A model generated the notes under the pieces. That model saw only the letters and a program-made list of their open reading frames with translations. It was not told the DNA's origin and searched no databases. The translations under genes were made by a program, and so were the position numbers. Shown piece by piece: positions 49,604 through 58,527 of a stretch of 64,000 bases of DNA (within the stretch, counting starts at the first letter, position 1; every line of letters begins with the position of its first letter). Origin of the DNA: Ruminococcus sp. zg-924 (GTDB lineage: Bacteria; Bacillota; Clostridia; Oscillospirales; Acutalibacteraceae); the NCBI RefSeq assembly GCF_024433635.1, contig NZ_WNJZ01000008.1:1-64000 (forward strand), read 5' to 3'.

Positions 49604-49980
49604 TCATATTCTGCAACCCTGCTTAAAACCTCCGTACATTCGGCGTTTATCCGTAGTGCAACCCATCCTTTTTCGTGGTATCGCTGTCAGCAACCCACCC
49701 TGTAAAATGCGAGTGTAAAACCCCACAAATGCTCTTGCGGTCGGCATTGCCGTCCGCTGTGAAAGAGAGGTGGGTGCATTAGCAACCCACCTCTCTTTCA
49801 CCTGCTTGATTTTCGACCCTCGAAAATCGAGAGAAGCGCCCGCAAAACCGCTCGGTTTTTCCTTGTGTGAAACACGTCCGAAACGGGGCTTGAACGGCGG
49901 TCTGTGGGCGTTTTCCCAACCTCGGTGGGAAACTCGCCACACAGGGTGACACAGTGGCTCACAGGGGCGACATCCGCGCT
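49604..49980. other. Candidate origin of transfer (oriT)
   Basis: About 380 bp without a credible gene, directly upstream of the RHH and relaxase genes. It contains a perfect 17-bp inverted repeat (49759-49775 with 49785-49801; arm GTGAAAGAGAGGTGGGT), three copies of GCAACCCA followed by YCC or CCT (49658, 49690, 49782), the small hairpins TTTTCGA/TCGAAAA near 49812 and TTTCCCA/TGGGAAA near 49914. Such a mix of repeats beside a MobC-like gene is the usual look of an oriT. The nic site itself cannot be placed from sequence alone. Confidence 0.55.
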
Positions 49981-49983
49981 CCG

Positions 49984-50679
49984 CTACATCTGCATCACCG
50001 GGGCTTCGTCCTCATCCTCGTCGAAGGCTTCGTCCTCGGTTTCCTCCGGCGGATCGATCTCTTTTCCGGCGAGGGCTTCTTCGAATATTTTTTCTCTGCT
50101 GTCAGTTCCTCGGTAGTTCGAACGGTGTGCCTTGAACGCTGCCACCGACAGATCCCGCAGGCGGTAAGACCACCATGCGTTGTCGCTGCTTTGGCAGGTG
50201 GTGACCGTTCCCGCATCAAGATCGTAATCCGCTGCCACCTTGATGCGGTGGTCGTTCGGCATTCGGTCGCACAGTTCTTCATACTCGTCTGCGCTGATAT
50301 GCTCCACCTCACCGAAGGCATCGGCGAAGGCTTTAGGATTGGAACTCAGTTCACCTCGGTCGTACAGGCGGTAGCGGTACGCCGTGGACAGCAGAGAGTC
50401 GAACAGCTCGCTTGTAAAATATCTATCGCTGCCGTTCTCACGAACGTGGAAGACGCCGAAGCGACGTCGGGCTTCTCGCTCGGCATTCTCAGCCGCTTCA
50501 ATCTGTTCCAGCTCCGCTTCGATAGCGAGTTGCTTTTCGGGAGGCACGAGCTGGTCATAGAGGAATGCGAAGTGTTCGTTCAGCTTATCCTCCAAGGTCA
50601 GACCGTCATCAGCGAGTTCTTCCTCTACGGCTCGGAGGTGCAGTTCGTTAAAATACAGAGTTACCTCAACGTGATTCAT
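49984..50679 (-). CDS. Conserved ICE protein of unknown function (231 aa, acidic)
   Basis: A soluble, strongly acidic protein: VEVTLYFNELHLRAVEEELA at the start, a long helix (EKQLAIEAELEQIEAAENAE), a central FHVRENGSDRYFTSEL segment and a Glu/Asp-rich tail. No enzyme motif. It overlaps the DUF6103-like gene by 4 bp. The acidic surface could mimic DNA, as in antirestriction proteins, but this is only a suggestion. Confidence 0.6.
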   Translation of the reverse strand: MNHVEVTLYFNELHLRAVEEELADDGLTLEDKLNEHFAFLYDQLVPPEKQLAIEAELEQIEAAENAEREARRRFGVFHVRENGSDRYFTSELFDSLLSTAYRYRLYDRGELSSNPKAFADAFGEVEHISADEYEELCDRMPNDHRIKVAADYDLDAGTVTTCQSSDNAWWSYRLRDLSVAAFKAHRSNYRGTDSREKIFEEALAGKEIDPPEETEDEAFDEDEDEAPVMQM

Positions 50680-50945
50680 CCGTTCTGCACCTCCTGACCG
50701 CCAGCGCCCACAGCAGAGGAAGGAGAAGGCTTCGGCTTTTTCGGTCGCGCAGCCGGTGCGGTCTGTGTACTGCCGGAGCGCATCTCAATAAAATCACGAA
50801 CACCGGCAGGCACGGTTTTGGTATACAGGGTGTCGAGAGATTTTTCCAGCTCAGTTTCCACCTGCATATTTTTCTGTGCAAGGTACATCTTCAGCGCCGA
50901 CAGCTTCTCATCGTCAAAGGTAATGCTTACAGTTGTTTTCTTCAT
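50676..50945 (-). CDS. DUF6103-like RHH-type small protein
   Basis: 89 residues: KKTTVSITFDDEKLSALKMY, then LAQKNMQVETELEKSLDTLY resembles a ribbon-helix-helix DNA-binding unit, followed by a Pro/Ala-rich tail. Small proteins of this kind are always found in this spot of clostridial conjugative elements. Perhaps an operator-binding regulator of the transfer genes. Confidence 0.65.
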   Translation of the reverse strand: MKKTTVSITFDDEKLSALKMYLAQKNMQVETELEKSLDTLYTKTVPAGVRDFIEMRSGSTQTAPAARPKKPKPSPSSAVGAGGQEVQNG

Positions 50946-50969
50946 ATCGGTTTCGCTCCTTTCTTCTGA

Positions 50970-51830
50970 TCACATGATTTGCATGGGTTCTTCATCATGC
51001 GCCTGCTTTGGTGAATCAGAATTTACCCATCGGTCATAGTCGTTTTCAGAGCAATGCCCCGCCAGCATGAAAGAGAAGTCCCGAAGCCGTTCTGCGGGGC
51101 ATCCGGTCAGTCCGATCTGAACACCGTAGGAGCCTGCATAGATAGAGGTCACCCTTGCAGAAAGCACATCCGACCATTCGCGCCTGCCGTCCTCCGTCAG
51201 CGTATCTTGATTCAGTTCCACCACGGTTGCCAGCTCATGATCCTCATCACTGTCGCAAAGGTGAACATCATATAGGTTGCAGCCCATGAGAGAAAAGAGG
51301 CTCATCACTCCCTTGATGCCGCCCTCCTGACAGTTCTCGCAGTATTCCATGTGGTAGGTCATTTCAATGCAGTCCTCAGTCATGATCAGCTCACCTATTT
51401 CTTCTCTCTGCTGTAATTCCTCCCGAAGCAATCTGCCCATTCCGTTGCGGCTCGTTATGGTGGTACTGTCGAAATGATAATACAGCTCGTCATAACTGAT
51501 CGACCATTTGCCGTTCTCGGTATGATCCGTTCCTTCTCGAATACAGTAATCTGCAAGGCGGCGGATATGGTTTTCAAGCTGCTCCTTTGCGTCGGGAACA
51601 AAGGCGGGGATGCCTTCATAGGCTCTCTCCGATAGATCCACTATTACGCCGTCTTCATGATCCTCACTCACCGTTAACAGGAACAGGTGATTTTCTGCGA
51701 GGCTGCGTTTTCCGCTCGGATCGAGAGTCATACTTTTCAGCTTATCTCGGTAAGCCTCATATGCCTCGCCGCCCAATATTAAAACCTCTGTGATAAGGTA
51801 TTCCTTTTTGTTTCCTGTTGTAATATGCAT
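50970..51830 (-). CDS. ICE protein of unknown function (286 aa), paralogous domain with the next gene
   Basis: Soluble. The middle part has ADYCIREGTDHTENGKWSIS-Y, which is echoed in the neighbour gene; the C-terminal half has a Cys-containing MEYCENCQEGGIKGVMSLFS segment. Starts 12 bp after the 240-residue gene. No known family recognised with confidence (a DUF6329-like protein is possible). Lies between VirB4/NlpC and the oriT candidate, a location typical of antirestriction or entry-exclusion genes. Confidence 0.6.
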   Translation of the reverse strand: MHITTGNKKEYLITEVLILGGEAYEAYRDKLKSMTLDPSGKRSLAENHLFLLTVSEDHEDGVIVDLSERAYEGIPAFVPDAKEQLENHIRRLADYCIREGTDHTENGKWSISYDELYYHFDSTTITSRNGMGRLLREELQQREEIGELIMTEDCIEMTYHMEYCENCQEGGIKGVMSLFSLMGCNLYDVHLCDSDEDHELATVVELNQDTLTEDGRREWSDVLSARVTSIYAGSYGVQIGLTGCPAERLRDFSFMLAGHCSENDYDRWVNSDSPKQAHDEEPMQIM

Positions 51831-51842
51831 TCTTTTTCACTC

Positions 51843-52565
51843 CTAAGTCATGGTTTGTTCCATGCCCTCATTTTCTGTTTCATCTTCATGGACATACGGA
51901 CAATAGTTATAAAAGAAATCGAGCGTCACCTTGTCCTGCCCCATACAGAAATCCGCAACGATATCCGAGCTGTCATAAAGATAGCGGCTGACCATATTCC
52001 GCAGATCAGCATCGGTTTGCAGATCCACTCCAAAGCGCTTTCCGATATTTCCATAGGAGACGATCCAACTGCCGGAGATGGTGCTTTCCGTTCCGCCTTC
52101 AATCAGCCAGTCGGCAATGGTCTGTGCATACTGCTCCCGGTCAAAGAATGGTGCAAGGGATTGAAAACCGACCTTCCGGATTTCCTCATCGGTCATGCCG
52201 ATGGTTTCGGAAAGCGTATTGTACAGCTCCGCACCGTTTTCACTTTCACCCAGCCAGCACACCAGCCTGCCCACCAATTCTTCCGTCCGTTTCTGCTTTA
52301 CTTCATTTTTGGATTCCAACAGTTCATAGTAGTTTTCATCCACATATTTTATAATCCCAGCGGTGAGCGCCGCATCCGATGTGTCGGGGATTTCATATCC
52401 TTCCGCAAGGCAGAAGTTGTCGAGCCGGTTGGCATACTGATCATCGCCTGCCGAGTAAATCTCGCAAAAAAATCCCTCGCAAATCTCATCCCGGCTTTCA
52501 GCGCTGTTATACCGTTCCACGCCGCTGTCGGGGCAGGAGGTGATTTCAAATCCGCGATGTCTCAT
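51843..52565 (-). CDS. ICE protein of unknown function (240 aa)
   Basis: Soluble. N-terminal GFEITSCPDSGVERYNSAES, then ADWLIEGGTESTISGSWIVS-Y, matching the 286-residue neighbour in A-D-x-x-I-x-x-G-T-x-x-T-x-x-G-x-W-x-x-S-Y. Start overlaps the NlpC/P60 gene's stop by 4 bp. So the two genes share a domain and probably arose by tandem duplication. Confidence 0.6.
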   Translation of the reverse strand: MRHRGFEITSCPDSGVERYNSAESRDEICEGFFCEIYSAGDDQYANRLDNFCLAEGYEIPDTSDAALTAGIIKYVDENYYELLESKNEVKQKRTEELVGRLVCWLGESENGAELYNTLSETIGMTDEEIRKVGFQSLAPFFDREQYAQTIADWLIEGGTESTISGSWIVSYGNIGKRFGVDLQTDADLRNMVSRYLYDSSDIVADFCMGQDKVTLDFFYNYCPYVHEDETENEGMEQTMT

Positions 52566-53605
52566 CCTGTTGTTTCCTCCGTTTCTTCAATATAGGTGAT
52601 ATACGGTACCTTGAGCCAATGCGTCCAACGGTTGCCGGATAGCTGTGTTTTCACAACGCCGTATTGTGTTCCCATTGTCTCGATGACTTCACCACCTCCG
52701 ATATAAATGCCAATGTGACCTTCATGCCAAACGGCAAGCCCAGGGATTTCGGGGATAGTATCAATCGTTCCTTTCTCCGAGGCATATTCATACATGGTGT
52801 CTGCGCCGATATCGGGCATTCCGTTTGTTCCGTATTCCACCTGATGGGTGTCGGGATTCAACCAGCCGTAGCCTTTGATCAGCCCAACGCAGTCTGCTGT
52901 TCTACTGCCCAGCCAGTTCGCTCTAATGAAATCCGCATAGCCGCCCACCTCGTCCGGGTACTGTTCCAGCTTGTAGTCGAACAGGGATTGGTCGAAAACC
53001 TCGCCGTAGGTTCCCCATACATAGCCCCATCCGGCTTTCTCCGCCTCAATTGCCCACTGCACAAGATCAAGGTTGTTTTTCGTAGTAGGATCGGTGTAGC
53101 CGGAGGTGTCGATATACACAGCACGAATGGAATTCATAACCTTTCCGAAATCCTCGGCAGTAAGTGTTGTTCCGAAAGCGGCATTGACGGCGGCGATGAG
53201 TTGCTCATCTGTCTGATCTTCTGCAAAGCAACCCACCAGCTTTGACACAAATCCATCCTCCGCGGCATAATCGGAAAGCGCAAGCACATACAGCACCTGC
53301 GCTTCCTTTACCCGCTGATCGTCAAAGCCTGCGGCGGCCATTTCATCCTCAATGGCGTACATGGTATCCTCTACGAACTGGAGCTTTGCCTTTTCCTCTG
53401 CGGATAGATTTTCCACTACCATCGTCTGCAGACGGTCGGTGTCGATATTGATATCTCCATTGAAAATGCTGACTACAGCCACAATGGGCATGATAATGAT
53501 GATAATAATCCCCAGCACAATCCCGCCGATGGTTTTCAGCACTTTGGGATTTGTAAGGATGGCTACGGCAATTTTCTTTAGGGCGGCGGCAACTGTGGCG
53601 CTCAT
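52562..53605 (-). CDS. NlpC/P60-type peptidoglycan hydrolase of the transfer apparatus
   Basis: One N-terminal helix (IGGIVLGIIIIIIMPIVAVV) anchors the protein outside the cell; a helical domain (residues 55-190) may be lysozyme-like or a spacer; the C-terminal C40 domain carries RTADCVGLIKGYGW (catalytic Cys) and VWHEGHIGIYIGGG (His). 347 residues. VirB1/CwlT-like proteins cut cell-wall peptides so that the channel can be built. Its ATG overlaps the VirB4 stop. Confidence 0.87.
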   Translation of the reverse strand: MSATVAAALKKIAVAILTNPKVLKTIGGIVLGIIIIIIMPIVAVVSIFNGDINIDTDRLQTMVVENLSAEEKAKLQFVEDTMYAIEDEMAAAGFDDQRVKEAQVLYVLALSDYAAEDGFVSKLVGCFAEDQTDEQLIAAVNAAFGTTLTAEDFGKVMNSIRAVYIDTSGYTDPTTKNNLDLVQWAIEAEKAGWGYVWGTYGEVFDQSLFDYKLEQYPDEVGGYADFIRANWLGSRTADCVGLIKGYGWLNPDTHQVEYGTNGMPDIGADTMYEYASEKGTIDTIPEIPGLAVWHEGHIGIYIGGGEVIETMGTQYGVVKTQLSGNRWTHWLKVPYITYIEETEETTG

Positions 53606-55437
53606 CGCCCGCCAGCCTTCCCGAAGATGGCGGATTTATAGTCGGGAGCGATAACCTGAAGCAGATACCGTTCGTTTCCGCATCGATACAGGCAGGTACC
53701 TCTTTCGGGATATTTTATCAGCTCATATTCGCTTGGTTCGAGCTGCAGGGTATCGATAAAGGCTTTGGCATCGATGGAGCCGGGGTTGAACAGGAACTGA
53801 TGGGTAGGGATGGCAAACAGAGGCTTTGTCAGCTCGCAGACCTCCGGCATGAGGAAATCGTTGATGTTCTGACTGGCGATCAGGATAGCCGAGTCCTTTT
53901 TGCGCACACGCTTCATGGCATTTCGGATATACTCAATGGCCGTCTTGTTGGTGAGGTACAGATACAGCTCATCGATGGCGGCCGCCGTGTTTCCTTTGCC
54001 GAGGAGCTGGTTGCTCATGTGGGAAAGGAGATTGAACAGCATGGCGTCCTTGAGCCTGCGGTTGGTATCCATGAGTCCCTTCACGCCGAAGCACAGGAAG
54101 GCGTCATCGGTGATGTTGCTGTGGCCGTTAAAGTATTTACTTTCCGATCCCACGCACATGGAGTGGATGCCGAGGCATACCTCCTGTAGTGTTTCCTCAG
54201 TGTAGAGGTACTTTCTTCCTCTGTCGTAGGTCATGAATTCTTCCTCGCAGAGCTTGTACAGATCCTCCATGATGGGATAGTCGGTGGGCCTCAGCTTGCT
54301 GTAATCGGTAGAGTCAGTGATACCGAATCGGGCGTACAGTTTGGCGAGCAGAATTTCAATTGTATCAATCTGCACATCGGTAAAATCCTTATAGGCTCTG
54401 AAAAAGTCCTTGAGATAGGCGATGTGCTGGCTGAGACGAGTCACCTTGCGAAATGCAGCAGGGGTGTTCGGATCGCTGTCGCTGTCACCTCCATCACTCC
54501 ATGCTTTTGGTTCTAACGGATTGACGATATACTCGCCGGACATAAAATCGATATAACAGCCGCCGAGGGCTTCGGTCAAATCCTCATATTCCGCCTCCGC
54601 ATCCAGCACAATCACCGATTTGCCGGATTCCCTGAGATTGGTCAGGACGAGCTTTAGAAGATAACTCTTGCCCTGACCGGAGTTTCCGAGGATGAGGATA
54701 TTGCTGGTGGTCTTGTCCTCCGCGCGGCGGTCAAAGTCTACAAGGATATTTGTGCCGTACTTATCTCTGCCGATATATAAGCCTTGCGGATCGGTCTTGC
54801 CGCTGAAATTGAAGGGATACAGATTTGCCACCGAGCTGGCGGGCAGGACTCGCTCATATTGCGCCCCGAACTGATTGGCGCCTACGGGCAGAACAGATAA
54901 AAATCCTTCTTTCTGCCGGAGCGTCAGCCTGTCCACCGAAATCTTGGATCGGGTAAGCTCCATTGCGATCTCGCTTTGCAGCTCCTTTAACGCATCCATA
55001 TTGCGGGCTTTTAATTCGATAAACACCGAACAATGCAGAAGCGGCTCTTTATTCTTTCTGAGATTGGCAAGCAGTTCGATCACATCCTGCAGATTGCCCT
55101 CCGCTTCAATGGTTTCGTTCACATCGTTGCCGCCGGACATGAGCTTGTTCTTGCGGGTAGCGTTCTGAATAATTTTCCGCTGCTCCATGCTTTCCACCAG
55201 CCTGTGATAAATGCGCAAGGTCACGCCGCTGCGGTCTGCAAGCTGGGAGAGAATCGCCTGTTCCTCTGTAGAGGGGGGATATTCCCGAATTACCCACACG
55301 CAGCGGTAGCTGTCACCGAGAATATAATGGTCGGACATAAATTTGACGGTGCCGGGGAGAATGCAGTCAAAGAAATCCTTTGTACGGATGACTTCCATTT
55401 CCGCGGGAGTGAGTACCTTTGGTTTTCGTTTGAACAT
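53602..55437 (-). CDS. virB4: VirB4-like type IV secretion ATPase
   Basis: 611 residues. N-terminal VirB4 domain, then Walker A GNSGQGKS (251-258), VIVLDAEAEYEDL, Walker B in AAAIDELYLYLTNK and the C-terminal ALIASQNINDFL motif. ATG at 55437 follows AGGAGG; the frame continues to 55506 without an RBS. It drives assembly of the transfer channel. Part of an operon with sortase and PrgI upstream. Confidence 0.95.
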   Translation of the reverse strand: MFKRKPKVLTPAEMEVIRTKDFFDCILPGTVKFMSDHYILGDSYRCVWVIREYPPSTEEQAILSQLADRSGVTLRIYHRLVESMEQRKIIQNATRKNKLMSGGNDVNETIEAEGNLQDVIELLANLRKNKEPLLHCSVFIELKARNMDALKELQSEIAMELTRSKISVDRLTLRQKEGFLSVLPVGANQFGAQYERVLPASSVANLYPFNFSGKTDPQGLYIGRDKYGTNILVDFDRRAEDKTTSNILILGNSGQGKSYLLKLVLTNLRESGKSVIVLDAEAEYEDLTEALGGCYIDFMSGEYIVNPLEPKAWSDGGDSDSDPNTPAAFRKVTRLSQHIAYLKDFFRAYKDFTDVQIDTIEILLAKLYARFGITDSTDYSKLRPTDYPIMEDLYKLCEEEFMTYDRGRKYLYTEETLQEVCLGIHSMCVGSESKYFNGHSNITDDAFLCFGVKGLMDTNRRLKDAMLFNLLSHMSNQLLGKGNTAAAIDELYLYLTNKTAIEYIRNAMKRVRKKDSAILIASQNINDFLMPEVCELTKPLFAIPTHQFLFNPGSIDAKAFIDTLQLEPSEYELIKYPERGTCLYRCGNERYLLQVIAPDYKSAIFGKAGGR

Positions 55438-55530
55438 TGAATTACCTCCTGACTGTCGCTTCGCAGACAGAAGGGTGCAAAAAATCAGCCGTCCTGCTGT
55501 CTGCAAAACGACTGATCTATTGAATATTGC

Positions 55531-56244
55531 TTATTGAATTTCTGTGGCGATAATGAGCAGCCTGCCGTTTCCGCCGCCGTAACAGGTGGAGAGGACAAGG
55601 CACCGCTTTCCCTCAAACAGTTCACCGCTGATATTCTCATACCACTTATCTGAGGTATCGGTGATTTTTACTTCGGATACCGTATAGCAAAGCAGCCCGT
55701 CTGCAGTCTGAAATTCGATAATCGGATGATCGGCACAGAACGCCGGATCGGTATAGCTTTTCAGTTCTCCGAACATTGTCCCGTTTTTCATGTTATGGCC
55801 GTAGATGAGCAGATTCCCGCTGTCAGGGCTGCACCGGTAGTCCAAAAACGGGACGCCGCTTTGACTGTATTCGCCGTAGAAATTCATGCGCAGGTATTTC
55901 TGCGGATTTCTCGGCGTATGCATCACGGGATAGTTCACCGCCGTATCAGGGATACACAGCCAGCCGATGCACTCGCTGTTCTGCTCAAACAGCGGCGACA
56001 GATCCCGCAGGGGTTTCTCCGGTTCTGTGGCTTCGCTCGGCTCCGCGGTTTCCGCAGGCGGCGGCTCCGATGTGATGGGCGGATTTGTCACCGGCATTTC
56101 TACCAACTCCGCAAGGGCATCGAAGTCCTCTTTTTCTTTCTGCTGTGAGGACAGTTCCCGGTAAATCATCACCCCGGAGGTGAGAAGAAGCGCCGACAGC
56201 AGAACAGAGATAATCGCTATGCTAATCTTCCGTTTCCTCGTCAT
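55531..56244 (-). CDS. srtB: Class B sortase
   Basis: Signal-anchor (ISIAIISVLLSALLLTSGVM), a Pro-rich stalk (VTNPPITSEPPPAETAEPSE), then the sortase core: IGWLCIPDTAVNYPVM, LLIYGHNMKNGTMF (His), LSTCYGGGNGRLLI (Cys and Arg). 237 residues. It most likely anchors the VaFE/thioester protein encoded at the head of the same operon, whose sorting signal is VPQTGD. Confidence 0.92.
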   Translation of the reverse strand: MTRKRKISIAIISVLLSALLLTSGVMIYRELSSQQKEKEDFDALAELVEMPVTNPPITSEPPPAETAEPSEATEPEKPLRDLSPLFEQNSECIGWLCIPDTAVNYPVMHTPRNPQKYLRMNFYGEYSQSGVPFLDYRCSPDSGNLLIYGHNMKNGTMFGELKSYTDPAFCADHPIIEFQTADGLLCYTVSEVKITDTSDKWYENISGELFEGKRCLVLSTCYGGGNGRLLIIATEIQ

Positions 56245-56833
56245 CGTCTACCTCGTAGAACTGTTCGCCATCCGCATCGGGCATCTGATCCCCGTTCATG
56301 CTCGCCTCGAAACAGATGGCAAGGAAGCGCTTGATCTCCGCTTTCTTCATCCGCTGTACTTCGAAGCCCTGTTCGGAGATGACCTTTTCGGTGCGGTTGG
56401 CAGTCTGAAAAATCTGCTCCTGCTTCATGCCCTTGCAGCGCATGATGAATAAAAACTGCCTTGCGGTTGCCATTTCCGCCTGCACATGATCGAGCATTTC
56501 CACATCCTTTTTCAAGACCTTCCGCACCTTCGGATTCTGTTCCTCCGAGAGCCGCATCTGCAGATAGCTTTTGTTATCGTCAAAGCACTCACAGGAGTCG
56601 GTACAGGTAATTTCCACATTGGGGATAGCAGACAGCACCATCATCAGGTGACGGATTTTGATTTCAATATTGGTATGGGACAGCACCGAGATGTTGGTCG
56701 GGGAAACAAGGTAAAAGAGCAGTTCACCCTTTGCCGTTTCCAGACCGTATTTGGTAAATGTTTTGATCCCGATTAGCTCCTGTGTGGAGCGTCCTTTTTT
56801 CTTTCTCTGCCGGGTTTCTTTTGCTTTTGCCAC
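56222..56833 (-). CDS. Transfer-region protein of unknown function (soluble)
   Basis: About 203 residues from a GTG that follows GGAGGTGAGCC. Basic start (KAKETRQRKKKGRS), IGIKTFTKYGLETAKGELLF, IEIKIRHLMMVLSAIPNVEI and RMKKAEIKRFLAICFEA. Always found between PrgI and sortase/VirB4 in this ICE type; a VirB-partner role is likely. Overlaps the sortase gene by 23 bp. Confidence 0.7.
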   Translation of the reverse strand: MAKAKETRQRKKKGRSTQELIGIKTFTKYGLETAKGELLFYLVSPTNISVLSHTNIEIKIRHLMMVLSAIPNVEITCTDSCECFDDNKSYLQMRLSEEQNPKVRKVLKKDVEMLDHVQAEMATARQFLFIMRCKGMKQEQIFQTANRTEKVISEQGFEVQRMKKAEIKRFLAICFEASMNGDQMPDADGEQFYEVDDDEETED

Positions 56834-56837
56834 AGGC

Positions 56838-57098
56838 TCACCTCCATTCAAAGTATTGCTGGGTTGATATAAAGTACCGCACGGCGTATCGGATGAAATC
56901 GAGGACGGTGGTATCGTCCATGCGGATCGTCAGAAATCCGAAGCATAGGGTTACCGCAGCCGGAATGAAAAATCCAAGCTGCACCAGCGCCACCACCGAT
57001 AACAGTGCGGCGATACATAAAATCGTAAAATCCCGCAGTCCCCACAGCCACAGATTGGCTGTGGCCTTCAGGTTCTGCGGATAGAGATAGGTTGTCAT
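56838..57098 (-). CDS. PrgI-family membrane protein (VirB3-like)
   Basis: 86 residues, two helices: LWLWGLRDFTILCIAALLSV and QLGFFIPAAVTLCFGFLTIR, then a short basic tail. VirB3/PrgI proteins sit in the inner-membrane complex beside VirB4. Its start overlaps the previous stop (ATGA). Confidence 0.88.
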   Translation of the reverse strand: MTTYLYPQNLKATANLWLWGLRDFTILCIAALLSVVALVQLGFFIPAAVTLCFGFLTIRMDDTTVLDFIRYAVRYFISTQQYFEWR

Positions 57099-57511
57099 TG
57101 AATTCCTCCCATCGTCATGTCACTGTCTAAAAGCTCATTATGAAGATCATCCGTATCATAGAAATTTTCACAGAATTCTTTCGGTGTCTGATGGTATTCC
57201 TTCATCATTTGCGCTGCAATCATATCCTTAATGAGCTGCGCCTCGCCTGCAGTCGGCTCATAGTCGAAAAATTCGCTTCCGTTATCTCTGCTGATCTCGC
57301 ATTCCAACCGGAGCGTATCCACAAAGGGATTATATTTGCCATAGAGATTCAGCCATGTGCCGTCTTCATCATTGATATGGATACCGAATTTTTTATCCAC
57401 ATCGAACCAAGTCTCGATATACACCGTAATTTCCTGCCCGATATCGCAGTCTACCTCCATATCCCGGTCGATAGCGATATCCGAGCGTTCCAATTCGTTG
57501 TTTTCTTTCAT
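57095..57511 (-). CDS. Transfer-region protein of unknown function (acidic, 138 aa)
   Basis: Soluble: MKENNELERSDIAIDRDMEV, GQEITVYIETWFDVDKKFGI, then two DDxxxE helices. ATG at 57511 with GGAGG upstream. No known family; conserved position between TrbL and PrgI in clostridial ICEs. Confidence 0.65.
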   Translation of the reverse strand: MKENNELERSDIAIDRDMEVDCDIGQEITVYIETWFDVDKKFGIHINDEDGTWLNLYGKYNPFVDTLRLECEISRDNGSEFFDYEPTAGEAQLIKDMIAAQMMKEYHQTPKEFCENFYDTDDLHNELLDSDMTMGGIQ

Positions 57512-57524
57512 ACAATACCTCCGC

Positions 57525-58460
57525 TTATTTTGCCGCCCGTGCCACACTGCGCGTCAGGTTGACCGCTGTGGTGGTGGCGTGGACTACGCTCATCATGTTG
57601 ACTCGGACGGAGCTGTCGAGACCGAACTGCTGGGCAATCCTCGGCACCTCATTGGCTGCAAGCATGATGCCAAGCCCCAACAGCATATTACCGGGGAAGG
57701 TTAAAAGCCCCAAGAACAGCAGGGTTGTCTGCATAAACGCTGTTAGGCAGATGGCCGCCACCTGCTTCATCCATTGATTAAATCCGTCCTGATAGCCTCT
57801 CGGCACCGAGAACATATACAGTGCGCCCACCGACATTTGAATTAACAGAATGCCGCCGCGCTTGATATTCGCAAAAAATATCTTGATAACGCAGTAGGCA
57901 AAGGCAATCATGGCAAGAATGTTGAACAGGTTAATACTGATGTTATTTGCTACGGAGAAGCTGCCCTGCAGTACGGATGTGCTTTCACCGGCAAGATCAA
58001 TGGTTCTGCCGCCCGCAAAGATTGCGGACAGGTCATGGGAAAAGGTATTTTGCAGGCTGATACAGAATTTATATAGCTCTACCGGCACGATGCCGATGAG
58101 GGAACAGGCGAAGAAGCCCTTCAGGACATTGATCGCCGTGGTCTTGATCGTTGCCCTGCCGTTTTGGTACTCAATAGCCGTATCAAATACAGCGACTACC
58201 GTGCCTGCCACAAAGAGCGCCCAGCCGAACAGGGTGAACAGCTTAATGGTGGCCTGCACCCAATCAAGTCCGAAGATATCTGCGCCCATGTTGCCCATCA
58301 TGGTGAAAAAATCCGCAACAGCACCGTATATGGTTTCATAAAACCACTGGAGCATCGTGTTCCAGATGGCATTGGAAATCTGCTGCCCAAGTGTATCGAA
58401 GACACCGCCGATGGCGTCGCCAATTCCCGAAAAAATATCTCCTAACCAATCAAAGATAAG
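57525..58460 (-). CDS. TrbL/VirB6-like channel protein with non-canonical 5' end
   Basis: About six helices; FFANIKRGGILLIQMSVGAL and FMQTTLLFLGLLTFPGNMLL are VirB6-like. A Met codon exists at 58355, but the reading frame stays open and looks coding for 35 more codons (IFDWLGDIFSGIGDAIGGVF, DTLGQQISNAIWNT), with GGGAGGTGAT in front. No ATG, GTG or TTG is in frame there: translation may start at ATC (58457), or one base was gained between ATG and CTT. The protein forms the central membrane pore. Confidence 0.75.
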   Translation of the reverse strand, partial: LIFDWLGDIFSGIGDAIGGVFDTLGQQISNAIWNTMLQWFYETIYGAVADFFTMMGNMGADIFGLDWVQATIKLFTLFGWALFVAGTVVAVFDTAIEYQNGRATIKTTAINVLKGFFACSLIGIVPVELYKFCISLQNTFSHDLSAIFAGGRTIDLAGESTSVLQGSFSVANNISINLFNILAMIAFAYCVIKIFFANIKRGGILLIQMSVGALYMFSVPRGYQDGFNQWMKQVAAICLTAFMQTTLLFLGLLTFPGNMLLGLGIMLAANEVPRIAQQFGLDSSVRVNMMSVVHATTTAVNLTRSVARAAK

Positions 58461-58527
58461 TCATCACCTCCCGTTGTATTCAAACGCAAAGCAGGCGGCT
58501 TTCGCCGCCCGTTCTGCGTATCGTTGT

